Shown: positions 1 to 8,680, counted from the first letter of the stretch. The stretch is DNA of 64,000 nucleotides from an uncultured Paracoccaceae bacterium (GCA_937146765.1 CAKZRP010000037.1:310001-374000); one strand, 5' to 3'. Numbers and translations: made by a program. The notes: generated by a model from the sequence alone, not told the origin.

Positions 1-2388
1 GGCGGAGCAGCGCTGGCCTGCGGACTGAAACGCACTTTCGATCACCGCCTGCACGGCCTGTTCGGGTAGTGCTGTCGAATCCACGATCATCGCGTTGAGA
101 CCGCCGGTCTCGGCAATCAGCGGCGTGCCGGGGGTGCAGGCCTCGGCCATGGCGGCGCGAATGCGCATTGCGGTGGCGGTAGAGCCCGTGAAGGCCACGC
201 CATTGATCCGCGCATCGCCGGTGATGGCGGCGCCGACCTTGGAGCCACGACCGGGCAAGAGTTGCAGGGCGGCACGCGGCACGCCGGCCTCATGCAGCAG
301 TTCCACCGCGCGGAAGGCGACGATGGGCGTCTGATCCGCCGGTTTGGCGAGCACCGCATTGCCACAGGCAAGCGCGGCCGCAACCTGACCGGTGAAGATT
401 GCCAGCGGGAAGTTCCAGGGCGAGATGCAGGTGAAGATCCCCGCAGGCTCTGCCGCCGGAATGCGGGCGGCGTAGTAGCGCAGGAAGTCCACCGCCTCGC
501 GCAGTTCGGCGACTGCATCGGGCAGCGTCTTGCCCGCCTCACGGGCGAGGATCGCGAACAGCTCGCCATAATGCGCCTCGTAAAGGTCTGCCGCCTTGTT
601 CAGAATTTGGGCTCGGACTTCAGGCGCGGCTTCCCATGGGCTCGCCGAGGAGAGGGCCAGTTCGACGTCCTCAGCGCTCGCTTGCGCCACGGTGCCGATT
701 ACGCTGAGATCGGCGGGGTTGGTCACCGGCACAGGGGCTTCTGGCGTGGCTTTGCCGGCAATCAGCGGCACCACCGACCATGTGGCCGCGGCAAAGGGCG
801 CGCGCGCCGCGTCCACCGCGTGAATCGTCGGCACATGCTTGAGGTTGAACCCTTTGGAGTTCACCCGCTCCGGCGCAAAGAGATCCGGCCCGGTGGGGAT
901 TGGCGAGGACAGATCGCTGACCGCTAGGAAGGGGTCGGCAGCGACCTCTTCGGGGCTCACGTCTTCATCGACGATCTGGTTCACAAAGGAGGAGTTGGCG
1001 CCGTTTTCCAGAAGACGCCGCACCAGATAGGCCAAGAGATCGCGATGCGCGCCCACCGGCGCATAGATGCGGCAGCGGGTGCGGTTCTGCTCCAGCACCA
1101 TCTGGTGCAGGGTCTCGCCCATGCCATGCAGGCGCTGGAATTCAAACGGCTGGCCGTCCTGCGCCATATGCAGGATGGCGCTGACGGTATGGGCGTTGTG
1201 GGTGGCAAACTGCGGATAGATCCGATCGGTGCGCGCCAGCAGTTTGCGGGCGTTGGAGATGTAGGAGACATCGGTCAGGGATTTGTTGGTATAGACCGGG
1301 AAGCCCGCCATGCCCTCGACCTGCGCGCGTTTCACCTCGGTGTCCCAATAGGCACCCTTCACCAGGCGCACCATGAAACGGCGGTCGTGTTTCTCGGCCA
1401 TCTCGTAGAGCGCGTCGATGGCAAGGCCGGTGCGCGGACCATAGGCCTGCACCACCACGCCAAACCCGTCCCAGCCCTTTAGTGCGGGGTCAGAGATCAC
1501 CTCTTCGATCACTTCGAGCGACAGGGCGAGACGGTCGGCCTCTTCGGCATCCACATTGAGCCCCATGCGCGCGGCTTTCGCCAGAAGCGCCAGCGCTTTC
1601 AGGCGGGGCACCAGCTGCTCTTTGACCGAGATATCCTTGGCGATCTCATAACGCGGGTGCAGCGCCGAGAGTTTCACCGAAATGCCGGGGTTCTCGCGGA
1701 TGTCACTGCTTGTGCAGGCCGCCGCAATGGCGGAAATCGCGCGGGAATAGGCGAGGTGATAGCGCGAGGCATCCGCCTCGGTGCGCGCCGCTTCGCCCAG
1801 CATGTCATAGGAGTAGGTATAGCCCTTGGCTTCCATATTGGAGGCGCGTTTCATGGCGCTTTCGATGGTTTCGCCCAGCACGAACTGGCGACCCATCTCC
1901 TTCATCGCGCGCGAGACTGCTGTGCGGATCACCGGCTCGCCCAGACGTTTCATCGCGCCGCGCAGGGCGCCAATCGGGCTCTTGTCCTCGTCCAGCACCT
2001 TCCCGGTCAGCATCAGGGCCCAGGTGGAGGCATTGACCAGCGAGGAGGTGGATTTGCCCAGGTGCTTGCCCCAATCGGAGGGCGCGATCTTGTCTTCGAT
2101 CAGCGCGTCGATGGTATCCGCATCGGGCACCCGCAAGAGCGCCTCCGCAAGGCACATCAGCGCCACGCCTTCTTCGGTCGACAGGCCATATTCGGCGAGG
2201 AAGACCTCCATCAGCCCCGGCGCGGAATGACCGCGAATGTCGCGCACCAGATTGGCCGCCTTGGTGCAGATGGTCTTGCGATCCGTCTCAGACAGGGCGG
2301 CCTGGGCCACCAGCGCATCGCGCATATGGGTCTGATCAACGTAGGTGCCGGCGTCGATCCGGTCGCGCAGCGGAATGTCACGAGTCAT
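1..2388 (-). CDS. putA: Bifunctional proline dehydrogenase / P5C dehydrogenase PutA (partial)
   Basis: PutA oxidises proline to pyrroline-5-carboxylate with FAD, then to glutamate with NAD, so proline serves as carbon and nitrogen source. The 796 codons present start at the ATG at 2388 and run off the left edge, so the C-terminus is missing. The N-terminal helical region and the PRODH barrel fill roughly residues 1-500, and the aldehyde dehydrogenase domain starts near 550 (CISPWNFPLAIF segment). The last codons read GQRCSA, so the window ends just after the ALDH catalytic cysteine (about residue 794). The N-terminus (MTRDIPLRDR) lacks the ribbon-helix-helix DNA-binding domain of E. coli PutA, so this enzyme is not expected to repress its own gene. 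That fits the divergent Lrp-type gene beside it. Identification is firm; the end is unseen. Confidence 0.95.
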   Translation of the reverse strand, partial: MTRDIPLRDRIDAGTYVDQTHMRDALVAQAALSETDRKTICTKAANLVRDIRGHSAPGLMEVFLAEYGLSTEEGVALMCLAEALLRVPDADTIDALIEDKIAPSDWGKHLGKSTSSLVNASTWALMLTGKVLDEDKSPIGALRGAMKRLGEPVIRTAVSRAMKEMGRQFVLGETIESAMKRASNMEAKGYTYSYDMLGEAARTEADASRYHLAYSRAISAIAAACTSSDIRENPGISVKLSALHPRYEIAKDISVKEQLVPRLKALALLAKAARMGLNVDAEEADRLALSLEVIEEVISDPALKGWDGFGVVVQAYGPRTGLAIDALYEMAEKHDRRFMVRLVKGAYWDTEVKRAQVEGMAGFPVYTNKSLTDVSYISNARKLLARTDRIYPQFATHNAHTVSAILHMAQDGQPFEFQRLHGMGETLHQMVLEQNRTRCRIYAPVGAHRDLLAYLVRRLLENGANSSFVNQIVDEDVSPEEVAADPFLAVSDLSSPIPTGPDLFAPERVNSKGFNLKHVPTIHAVDAARAPFAAATWSVVPLIAGKATPEAPVPVTNPADLSVIGTVAQASAEDVELALSSASPWEAAPEVRAQILNKAADLYEAHYGELFAILAREAGKTLPDAVAELREAVDFLRYYAARIPAAEPAGIFTCISPWNFPLAIFTGQVAAALACGNAVLAKPADQTPIVAFRAVELLHEAGVPRAALQLLPGRGSKVGAAITGDARINGVAFTGSTATAMRIRAAMAEACTPGTPLIAETGGLNAMIVDSTALPEQAVQAVIESAFQSAGQRCSA

Positions 2389-2501
2389 TGGGTGTCTCCA
2401 CACGTAAGAGAATTGACCCATCATATCGCGTCATCACTGGTCATTTGTCCTGATTGTGGCGATACTACAGGTCGATTACGTTTATTTGCGGAGGGTTTTC
2501 G

Positions 2502-2978
2502 ATGCAGGCGCAGTTTCCCGGGCTGGACCGGTTCGATCAGGCGATTCTGCGGGAGTTGAGCCATAACGGCCGGATATCTGTTTCGGATCTCGCGCGCCTC
2601 ATCGGCCTGTCGAAATCGCCCACCCAGGCCAGGCTCAAGCGGCTGGAAACCGAAGGCTATGTGCAGGGCTATCGCGCCTTGATCGACCCGATCCGTCTCG
2701 GGCTCGATCACGTCGCCTTTGTCGAGGTGAAGCTGACTGACACCCGCGAGGCGGCGCTGGCCGCGTTCAACGCCGCCGTGGTGATGGTGGCGGAGATCGA
2801 GGAGGTCCATATGCTGGCCTCGCATTTCGATTATCTCCTCAAGGTGCGCTGCCGGTCGATGTCGGACTTCCGCGCCATCTTGGGTGAAAAGATCTCCTCG
2901 CTGCCGCACGTCTCCTCCACCTCGACCTATATGTCGATGCAGGCGGTCAAGGACGATGCCGGCCTCGCCCCGATGTGA
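2502..2978 (+). CDS. putR: Lrp/AsnC-family transcriptional regulator, probable PutR
   Basis: A 158-aa Lrp/AsnC protein. An N-terminal winged helix-turn-helix (about residues 8-60, recognition segment GLSKSPTQARLKRLE) is followed by a RAM ligand-binding domain (about 68-145). The ATG at 2502 has a GGAGGG ribosome site about 8 bases upstream; an upstream in-frame extension has no such support. It is divergent from putA with a 113-base gap. In related alphaproteobacteria an Lrp-like PutR in this position activates putA in response to proline. Assigning PutR rests on this arrangement and on PutA lacking its own DNA-binding domain. The shared gap should hold the binding sites, but I cannot mark a clear one. 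Confidence 0.88.
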   Translation: MQAQFPGLDRFDQAILRELSHNGRISVSDLARLIGLSKSPTQARLKRLETEGYVQGYRALIDPIRLGLDHVAFVEVKLTDTREAALAAFNAAVVMVAEIEEVHMLASHFDYLLKVRCRSMSDFRAILGEKISSLPHVSSTSTYMSMQAVKDDAGLAPM

Positions 2979-3070
2979 TGTAAGGGGGCGGAAAGATGTA
3001 AGGAGGCAGAAAAAAGCGCCTGCGCGGCATTGTGACTTGTCGGCGCGGCAAACTGCGCCAACATCAAATC

Positions 3071-3637
3071 ATGATCCAGCGCTTCGCCTCTCTTGTGACC
3101 TGTGGCTGCGTCCTTGCGGGCGCGGCTTCGGCTGACTGTCCGCCCGCCCCGGATCATTCCGCGGATATCTCCGCCTTGCTCGACAGGGTGCAGGCGGCCG
3201 AAAGCGAACGGGCCGCGCAACTGATCGGCAACCAGCTCTGGGCCCTATGGGCCGACGCGCCCGATGACGAAGCCCAGGCTTTGCTGGACCGTGGCATGAC
3301 GCGGCGCTCGGCTTTTGATTTCCTTGGGGCACTTGCTGATTTCGACCGGCTGATCGCCTATTGCCCGGACTATGCCGAGGGCTACAACCAGCGCGCCTTT
3401 GTCCATTACCTGTTGCGCGATTTTGCATCGGCATTGGCGGATCTCGAACGCGCGCTGGCCCTGTCGCCCGATCATGTCGCCGCGATGAGCGGCCAGGCTC
3501 TGTCGCTTTATGGTCTGTCGCGTCTGGCAGAGGCGCGTGCGGTCCTCGAACAGGCCCTGAAGCTCAATCCATGGCTGCCGGAGCGCTCCCTGCTGGTCCC
3601 CGGTGGTCCGCTGGATGCGGCGGAGATCGAGCTCTGA
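3071..3637 (+). CDS. Secreted TPR-repeat protein, function unknown
   Basis: A 188-aa protein. The ATG at 3071 gives a classic signal peptide (MIQRFASLVTCGCVLAGAASA) with cleavage before DCPP. An earlier GTG at 3032 would add 13 charged residues in front of the signal and is less likely. After the signal there is a short helical region, then about three tetratricopeptide repeats (residues about 68-170, for example a repeat containing YNQRAFVHYLLRDFASALAD), so it probably binds a partner protein in the periplasm. No catalytic motif is visible. It is a single gene followed by a weak hairpin and then a tRNA, so context gives no role. TPR assignment is good; function is unknown. Confidence 0.8.
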   Translation: MIQRFASLVTCGCVLAGAASADCPPAPDHSADISALLDRVQAAESERAAQLIGNQLWALWADAPDDEAQALLDRGMTRRSAFDFLGALADFDRLIAYCPDYAEGYNQRAFVHYLLRDFASALADLERALALSPDHVAAMSGQALSLYGLSRLAEARAVLEQALKLNPWLPERSLLVPGGPLDAAEIEL

Positions 3638-3655
3638 CCTGGGCTCTGTCCCAGG
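3638..3655 (+). terminator. Weak hairpin after the TPR gene
   Basis: CCTGGG and CCCAGG form a 6-bp stem with a 6-base loop directly after the stop codon. The trailing sequence GTCGCGTCTTC has only a poor T tract, so termination is possible but not convincing. Confidence 0.35.
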
Positions 3656-3732
3656 GTCGCGTCTTCAACCCATTGGATTTGTGATTGAACCCGCTTGCAG
3701 GCAGCGTTAGAGCAGGACCCAGGTCCAGCCGC

Positions 3733-3816
3733 GCGGGCGTGGTGGAATGGTAGACACAGGGGACTTAAAATCCCCAGGCTTATGCCGTGCCGGTTCGAGT
3801 CCGGCCGCCCGTACCA
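3733..3816 (+). tRNA. tRNA-Leu (anticodon UAA)
   Basis: The acceptor strand GCGGGCG pairs with CGCCCGT near the 3' end (one G-U pair), followed by the encoded ACCA. The anticodon stem GGGGA/TCCCC encloses the loop CTTAAAA, giving anticodon TAA, which reads the rare UUA codon. The T arm is GCCGG-TTCGAGT-CCGGC. The extra-long variable region expected of a leucine tRNA is present but short, and the total is 84 bases with CCA. It stands alone; no other RNA gene is nearby. An open frame runs through it by chance. The gap from 3817 to 3961 shows nothing else recognisable. Confidence 0.95.
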
Positions 3817-3961
3817 GATCCCGGCCCGGAGCGCGCCTTCGGCCGGTGCTGCTGGGACAGACACCAAGCGGAGCGACACAGGGCGGCCCGCAGGCAGCGC
3901 GGGGATCACGACCATCTCTCTCAGCAAGACCGAGTCCAAGCCCGAGCCGGAGCCCGTGCGG

Positions 3962-4816
3962 ATGCAAGACCCGCAGATCGCGCCGTTCAAGACCCAGCTT
4001 CTGAAATGGGTGGGCACCAAGCAGCGCTTCGCCCATGAGATCGCGAGCCACCTGCCACCGGACTTCGGCACCTATTTCGAACCCTTCCTCGGCGGCGGGG
4101 GCGTGATGGCCACCCTGCAGCCGAAACGGGCGCTCGGCTCGGATATCTTCGCCCCCCTGGTGGAGATCTGGCAGACCCTGAGCACCGATCCCGGCCTGCT
4201 CGTCGCCTGGTACGCAGAGCGCCACGCCCAGTTCGAGGCCGGGGACCGGACCGCCGCCTATGAGGCGATCAAGGCCCGCTACAACCAGTCCCCGAATGGT
4301 GCCGATTTCCTCTTCCTTTGCCGGGCCTGCTATGGCGGCGTGGTGCGCTTTCGCCGCCGCGACGGCCATATGTCCACCCCCTGCGGCAGCCATCCGGTCA
4401 TCAGCCCGGAGAAATTCGCCCGCCGGGTGGCGCTCTGGCAGGTGCGGATGGCGGGGGCGCGGTTTGCCTGCCTCGACTATCGGCACGCGATGGCACAGGC
4501 ACGCGCGGGGGATGTGGTCTATTGCGACCCGCCCTATGCCCATTCCCAGAGCATCCTTTACGGTGCGCAATCCTTTCGTCTGGAGGAGCTCTTTGCTGCG
4601 ATCACCGCATGCAAGGCGCGCGGAGTGCGGGTGGCGCTGTCAATCGACGGCACCAAGAAATCCGGCGACGTCTATTGCGACATTCCGATCCCGCCGGGGC
4701 TGTTTGAGCGCGAAATCTTCGTCAACATGGGGCAGTCCATGCTGAAGCGCTTCCAGATGAGCGGCCAGCGGATGCAGAGCGAGGCGGTCAGGGATCGGCT
4801 GCTGCTGACCTACTGA
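3962..4816 (+). CDS. Orphan D12-class (Dam-like) N6-adenine DNA methyltransferase
   Basis: A 284-aa DNA adenine methyltransferase. It has the Dam/D12 order of motifs: LKWVGTK at 14-20 (equivalent to the LKWxGGK motif), the SAM-binding FEPFLGGGG at 39-47 and the catalytic DPPY at 189-192. It should methylate the N6 of adenine in a short DNA target using S-adenosylmethionine. The target cannot be read from sequence, although many relatives modify GATC. The ATG at 3962 is chosen because the LKW motif lies 14 residues in, as in the family; upstream reading would run through the tRNA. No restriction endonuclease lies next to it, so it looks like a solitary enzyme. It sits about 145 bases downstream of tRNA-Leu, a common integration site, but no integrase is present. 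Confidence 0.88.
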   Translation: MQDPQIAPFKTQLLKWVGTKQRFAHEIASHLPPDFGTYFEPFLGGGGVMATLQPKRALGSDIFAPLVEIWQTLSTDPGLLVAWYAERHAQFEAGDRTAAYEAIKARYNQSPNGADFLFLCRACYGGVVRFRRRDGHMSTPCGSHPVISPEKFARRVALWQVRMAGARFACLDYRHAMAQARAGDVVYCDPPYAHSQSILYGAQSFRLEELFAAITACKARGVRVALSIDGTKKSGDVYCDIPIPPGLFEREIFVNMGQSMLKRFQMSGQRMQSEAVRDRLLLTY

Positions 4817-4884
4817 GCCCTTCATTCGGGGGCAAATTTCCCAGGGTATGGGGTGGCACCCCAATCCGAGGTCCAGGGACCCTG

Positions 4885-5643
4885 TCAGGCGGTCAGAAAG
4901 GCGCGCACTGCGGCCTCGAACTCGCGCGGTTTCTCCGCATGGAGCCAGTGACCGGCGCCGGGGATCCTGGCGAAGCGGGCCTTTGGGAACAACCTCTTGA
5001 TGCGGTCGCGGTGCTCGGGCTGCACATAGTCCGACTGAGATCCGGTCAGGAACAGCACGGGCCCCGCGAACTGCGCCTCCACCTCGGGAAAGGCGAGGAT
5101 ATGGGGCATCTCGCGCTCCAGCGTGTCGAGGTTCAGCCGCCATTGTTGGGCCTCCACGTCCAGCGACTGGGTGAAAAAGCTCTGCAACAGCGGATCCACC
5201 CCGGCGGCGGCCAGTTGCGCCTGCGCATCGGAGCGGCGGGTGACATTGTTCAGGGCGACGGAGCGCATGGCAGTGATGAAATGCGCCTGGGTGTGGCTGT
5301 AGCTCACCGGGGCGATATCGGCGACCACCAGCCGGTTCACCATCTCAGGCCGACTGAGCGCCAGCATCATTGCTGCCTTGCCGCCCATGGAATGGCCGAC
5401 CACATCCATCCGCCCGCCCCGGGCGGCGATCACCTCGGCCAGATCCTCGGCCAGATCGGGGTAGCTGTGGCTCTCGGTCCAGGGGCTGTAGCCATGGTTT
5501 CGCATGTCCACCGCGATCACCTCGCGCGCGTCCGCGAGCCGCTTTGCGATCACGCCCCAGTTGCGCCCGGAGCCGTAAAGCCCGTGCGCGATCAGAAGCT
5601 TGGGAAGGTCGGTCGGGGTGCCATGGGCGATCATGTTCAGCAT
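4885..5643 (-). CDS. Alpha/beta-fold hydrolase (YbfF-like esterase)
   Basis: A 252-aa alpha/beta hydrolase. The HGLYGSGRNW oxyanion segment lies near residues 20-29, the nucleophile elbow GHSMGG at 83-88 (Ser85), and the C-terminal GAGHWLHAEKP supplies the catalytic histidine. The acid is probably the aspartate of GSQSDYV. There is no signal peptide, so it acts in the cytoplasm. The pattern matches the YbfF-type esterases that cleave small acyl esters; the natural substrate is unknown. It converges with the methyltransferase, leaving a 68-base gap that contains a small GGGGT-GGC-ACCCC hairpin. It stands alone, so context adds nothing on role. Confidence 0.85.
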   Translation of the reverse strand: MLNMIAHGTPTDLPKLLIAHGLYGSGRNWGVIAKRLADAREVIAVDMRNHGYSPWTESHSYPDLAEDLAEVIAARGGRMDVVGHSMGGKAAMMLALSRPEMVNRLVVADIAPVSYSHTQAHFITAMRSVALNNVTRRSDAQAQLAAAGVDPLLQSFFTQSLDVEAQQWRLNLDTLEREMPHILAFPEVEAQFAGPVLFLTGSQSDYVQPEHRDRIKRLFPKARFARIPGAGHWLHAEKPREFEAAVRAFLTA

Positions 5644-5777
5644 GGCGTCTTGATAGAGCCATCCCCGGCGCCTGTCAGCCCCAATCCGCAGCAGGGCCGA
5701 GGCAATGCGCGCGTTGAGATCCGGGCCGCGGCAGGCTAAACTCGCCGGGAAGTGTTACCCCGGAAGGATCCCACCCC

Positions 5778-6143
5778 ATGAGCGATGCGCTGGACAGCGA
5801 ACTCACCCAGATCAGCGCGCTGATGGACAAGCGGCTGAAGCTCAGCGGGGCGCGGGCAGAGTGCCTGTTGAAAGCGCGACGGCATCTGCCCCGTGGCCTG
5901 CGCCGCGCCGCCGAGGAGCTGGTGGCGGCGGAGACCGCCTCCGACCATCCGCGACTGGCGATGATGCGGGACGAAGCGCGGCTGTTGCGGCGGGCGAGGG
6001 CGCTGCGGGTTGGGCTGGATCAGATCGACCTGGTGGACCGGCGCCGCGGGCGCTGGCTCGACATCGGGGCGACGGTGGGCTTTGCGGTGCTCAGCCTCAT
6101 CGCCCTGCTGGTTCTGGTGCTGCGCTGGCGCGGTTTTGTCTGA
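5778..6143 (+). CDS. Small single-pass membrane protein, unknown
   Basis: A 121-aa protein I do not recognise. The first 90 residues are strongly helical and charged (arginine-rich, for example LLKARRHLPRGLRRAAEELV), suggesting a coiled or amphipathic cytoplasmic part. Residues about 94-115 are a clear membrane helix ending in the short positive tail LRWRGFV, so it is C-terminally anchored. Its 3' end overlaps the 3' end of the convergent DUF817 gene by 47 bases. Codon use in the helix and the start ATGAGC support a real gene, but function is unknown. Confidence 0.65.
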   Translation: MSDALDSELTQISALMDKRLKLSGARAECLLKARRHLPRGLRRAAEELVAAETASDHPRLAMMRDEARLLRRARALRVGLDQIDLVDRRRGRWLDIGATVGFAVLSLIALLVLVLRWRGFV

Positions 6144-7020
6144 GTTGGGCTGATTTTGGGGCCGGGCGATAGGGCGCGTGCGACAGCGCGTCGCGCACCA
6201 CCAGCGTCACCGTCACGAAGCTCACGTAAAGCAGAAGATACCAGCTGCCCATCTTGGCGAGGCTGACCCAATGGCTGCTGTCCTGCCCGGCATAGAGCCA
6301 GGTCCGGGTGCGGGTGCCGATATTTTCCGCAAGCCAGAGAAACAGGCTGGAACAGAGCGCCGCCAGGGGCAGTGGCATCCAGAGCGTAGAGGCCCCGATG
6401 GTGAACCAGATCCGGGTGCGCCAGAAGATCAGTACCGTGGCGGCAAAGAGGGCGATCCGGATGTCGGGCAGGAAATGGTGGCTGAAGAAATTGACATAGA
6501 TCGCCACCGCCAGCCCCGTTGCCAGCCAGAGCGGCGGGTAGGGCGCGAACCGCATGTCGAAGAGCCGGATCACCCGCGCCATATAGGAGCCGACCGCCGC
6601 ATACATGAAACCGGAAAACAGCGGCACGCCCCAGAGTTTCATCGCACCGGCCCCCGGATAGGCCCAGCTTCCCGCATCGACCTTGAAGATCTCCATCGCG
6701 GTGCCGGTGAGGTGAAACAGCAGGATCACCCGCACCTCGCGCCAGCTTTCCATGCCGGTGACCAGGAACAGCGCCTGCAGGCCGAGCGCATAGATCAGCA
6801 GCGCATCGTAGCGGGCGATCGCCCAGTCCGGCTGCCAGATCTGGTCGGAGACGATGAGCCCGAGCAGCAGCAGCGCGCCGAAGATCGCGGCCCAGCCCTG
6901 TTTCAGGGTGAACATGACAAACTCCGCCGCCCAGAGCGGCAGGCGCGCGCGCATGCCATCGCCGAGGGCGCGTTCAAGGCGGCGCGTGCGGTTCTGCGGG
7001 ATAAAGGCCTGCTCTGTCAT
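6097..7020 (-). CDS. DUF817 family integral membrane protein
   Basis: A 307-aa polytopic membrane protein with about eight hydrophobic helices, matching the DUF817 (YoaT-like) family. Typical segments are MEIFKVDAGSWAYP and a histidine-containing NFFSHHFLPDIR, features of this family of unknown function. The ATG at 7020 (MTEQAFIPQ) is preferred; a start eight codons further upstream is possible. The helices begin after about 30 polar residues with an arginine-rich stretch (RTRRLERAL), as expected for a cytoplasmic N-terminus. It converges on and overlaps the small membrane-protein gene. Nothing in the context indicates a substrate or pathway. Confidence 0.85.
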   Translation of the reverse strand: MTEQAFIPQNRTRRLERALGDGMRARLPLWAAEFVMFTLKQGWAAIFGALLLLGLIVSDQIWQPDWAIARYDALLIYALGLQALFLVTGMESWREVRVILLFHLTGTAMEIFKVDAGSWAYPGAGAMKLWGVPLFSGFMYAAVGSYMARVIRLFDMRFAPYPPLWLATGLAVAIYVNFFSHHFLPDIRIALFAATVLIFWRTRIWFTIGASTLWMPLPLAALCSSLFLWLAENIGTRTRTWLYAGQDSSHWVSLAKMGSWYLLLYVSFVTVTLVVRDALSHAPYRPAPKSAQLRQNRASAAPEPAGR

Positions 7021-7093
7021 GACCGGGAGTTGGAGCATTCGCACGGGCCTTGTCCAGCGGTTTTGCTACCGTTGGGTGCGGGCGGCTTGGAGA

Positions 7094-7250
7094 GCGGGGG
7101 CGCTCCCGCCCCTTTTGGTGCCCCTTGCGGGACCTCCAAAAGCGTTGGGCCCGGCGCCGCGCTCCCCTTGGGGGAGCGCGGCGCGCATTTTGCCCCCCGA
7201 GGGGGCAAAATGCCGGGCCAAAGGCCTTTGGCGTCGCATCCTTGATGCGA
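7094..7250. repeat. Hairpin-rich intergenic element, copy A
   Basis: The 315-base gap between the DUF817 gene and glyA is packed with back-to-back inverted repeats. These are a CTTTTGG/CCAAAAG stem (7112-7118 with 7136-7142); a perfect 14-bp stem with a TTG loop (7154-7167 with 7171-7184); a perfect 13-bp stem with a CGA loop (7185-7197 with 7201-7213); a 16-bp palindrome at 7217-7232; and TCGCATC/GATGCGA (7234-7250). It shares GCGCTCCCGCCC and CGTTGGGCCCGGC with the element at 40746-40892. It has no coding potential I can support. Confidence 0.75.
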
Positions 7251-7281
7251 TGTCAGGGCGCGGGAGCTCCCCCGACATGAG

Positions 7282-7309
7282 AAAACCGCCGCAACTTGCG
7301 CTGCGGCGG
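7282..7309 (-). terminator. glyA: glyA rho-independent terminator
   Basis: On the minus strand CCGCCGCA and TGCGGCGG form a perfect 8-bp GC stem with an 8-base loop, followed directly by TTTTC. It lies 26 bases past the glyA stop. Confidence 0.85.
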
Positions 7310-7335
7310 CTGGTTCTGTCCAAATTTGGATCGGA

Positions 7336-8631
7336 TCAGAGGTTCGGATAGAGCGGGAAGCGGGCGCAGAGGGCGGCCACTTTCTCGCGCACCGCGGCCT
7401 CGACCGCCCCGTTGTCTTCCTCGCCATTGGCCGCAAGACCATCGACCACCTCGACGATCAGCCGGGCGATCTCGCGGAACTCCGCCTCACCGAAGCCGCG
7501 GGTGGTGCCTGCGGGGGTGCCCAGACGGATGCCGGAGGTCACGGTCGGCTTTTCCGGGTCAAACGGGATGCCGTTCTTGTTGGTGGTGATATGGGCGCGG
7601 CCCAGGGCCTTGTCGACGATATTGCCGGTCACGCCCTTGGGGCGCAGGTCTACCAGCATGACGTGGGTGTCGGTGCCACCGGTGACGATGTCGAGACCAC
7701 CCTTCTGCAGCTCGTCCGACAGGGCGACCGCATTGGCGCGCACCTGCTTCTGATAGGCCTTGAACTCGGGCTTCAGCGCCTCGCCAAAGGCGGCGGCCTT
7801 GCCGGCGATCACATGCATCAGGGGACCACCCTGGATGCCCGGGAAGATCGCGGAGTTGATCTTCTTGGCCAGGTCGGGGTTGTTGGTCAGGATCATGCCG
7901 CCCCGGGGACCGCGCAGGGTCTTGTGGGTGGTGGTGGTGGCCACATCCGCATAGGGGAAGGGCGAGGGATGTTCACCTGCCGCCACCAGACCGGCGAAAT
8001 GCGCCATGTCGACCATCAGGTAGGCACCGACGCTGTCGGCAATCGCGCGGAACTTGGCGAAATCGATCTGGCGCGGAATGGCGGAGCCGCCAGCGATGAT
8101 CAGCTTCGGCTGGTGCTCGGTCGCCAGCGCCTGGATCTGGTCGTAGTCAATGAGGCAGTCCTGCTGACGTACGCCGTAGTGGATGGCGTTGAACCATTTG
8201 CCGGACTGGTTCGGCGCCGCGCCATGGGTCAGGTGGCCGCCGGAGGCCAGGTCCATGCCGAGGATGGTGTCGCCGGGCTGGATCAGCGCCTGGAACACGC
8301 CCTGGTTTGCCTGGGAGCCGGAATTTGGCTGCACATTGGCAAATTCGCAGCCAAAGAGTTGCTTGGCGCGGTCGATGGCGAGGTTTTCGGCCACGTCCAC
8401 ATATTGGCAGCCGCCATAATAGCGACGGCCCGGGTAGCCTTCGGCGTATTTGTTGGTGAGCACGGAACCCTGTGCTTCCATGACGGCAGCAGAGACGATG
8501 TTCTCGGAAGCGATCAGTTCGATCTCGTCGCGCTGACGGCCCAGCTCGCTGGTGATTGCGCCGAACAGCTCGGGGTCACGCTCCGAGAGGCTTTGGGTGA
8601 AGAAACCGGGGTCGCGGGGGGCGTCAGTCAT
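7336..8631 (-). CDS. glyA: Serine hydroxymethyltransferase
   Basis: GlyA (431 aa, full family length) interconverts serine and glycine with tetrahydrofolate, supplying one-carbon units in the cytoplasm as a PLP enzyme. The substrate-binding segment ENIVSAAV is near residue 43, the glycine-rich YPGRRYYGG near 66, and the PLP lysine is in [14 protein letters not shown] (Lys237). The start ATG at 8631 aligns with the family start. It has its own terminator, and a perfect 14-bp palindrome lies 36 bases upstream of the start in the gap shared with the divergent nadK. The gap holds no riboswitch that I can recognise. Confidence 0.97.
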   Translation of the reverse strand: MTDAPRDPGFFTQSLSERDPELFGAITSELGRQRDEIELIASENIVSAAVMEAQGSVLTNKYAEGYPGRRYYGGCQYVDVAENLAIDRAKQLFGCEFANVQPNSGSQANQGVFQALIQPGDTILGMDLASGGHLTHGAAPNQSGKWFNAIHYGVRQQDCLIDYDQIQALATEHQPKLIIAGGSAIPRQIDFAKFRAIADSVGAYLMVDMAHFAGLVAAGEHPSPFPYADVATTTTHKTLRGPRGGMILTNNPDLAKKINSAIFPGIQGGPLMHVIAGKAAAFGEALKPEFKAYQKQVRANAVALSDELQKGGLDIVTGGTDTHVMLVDLRPKGVTGNIVDKALGRAHITTNKNGIPFDPEKPTVTSGIRLGTPAGTTRGFGEAEFREIARLIVEVVDGLAANGEEDNGAVEAAVREKVAALCARFPLYPNL

Positions 8632-8666
8632 GCTGGCTCCGTCTGGTAGAGGGGGACAATGCGGAA

Positions 8667-8680
8667 TTTCCTATAGGAAA
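8667..8680. promoter_or_regulatory. Perfect 14-bp palindrome between glyA and nadK
   Basis: TTTCCTA-TAGGAAA is a perfect inverted repeat located 36 bases upstream of the glyA start and about 126 bases upstream of nadK. Position and symmetry suit an operator for a dimeric repressor. No known regulator is assigned. Confidence 0.5.

Noticed and set aside
3733..3816. Integrated element at tRNA-Leu
   Set aside because: I found no integrase, no phage genes and no second copy of the tRNA 3' end within the window.
3695..3961. N-terminal extension of the methyltransferase upstream of 3962
   Set aside because: It reads through tRNA-Leu; the LKWVGTK motif fixes the start near 3962.
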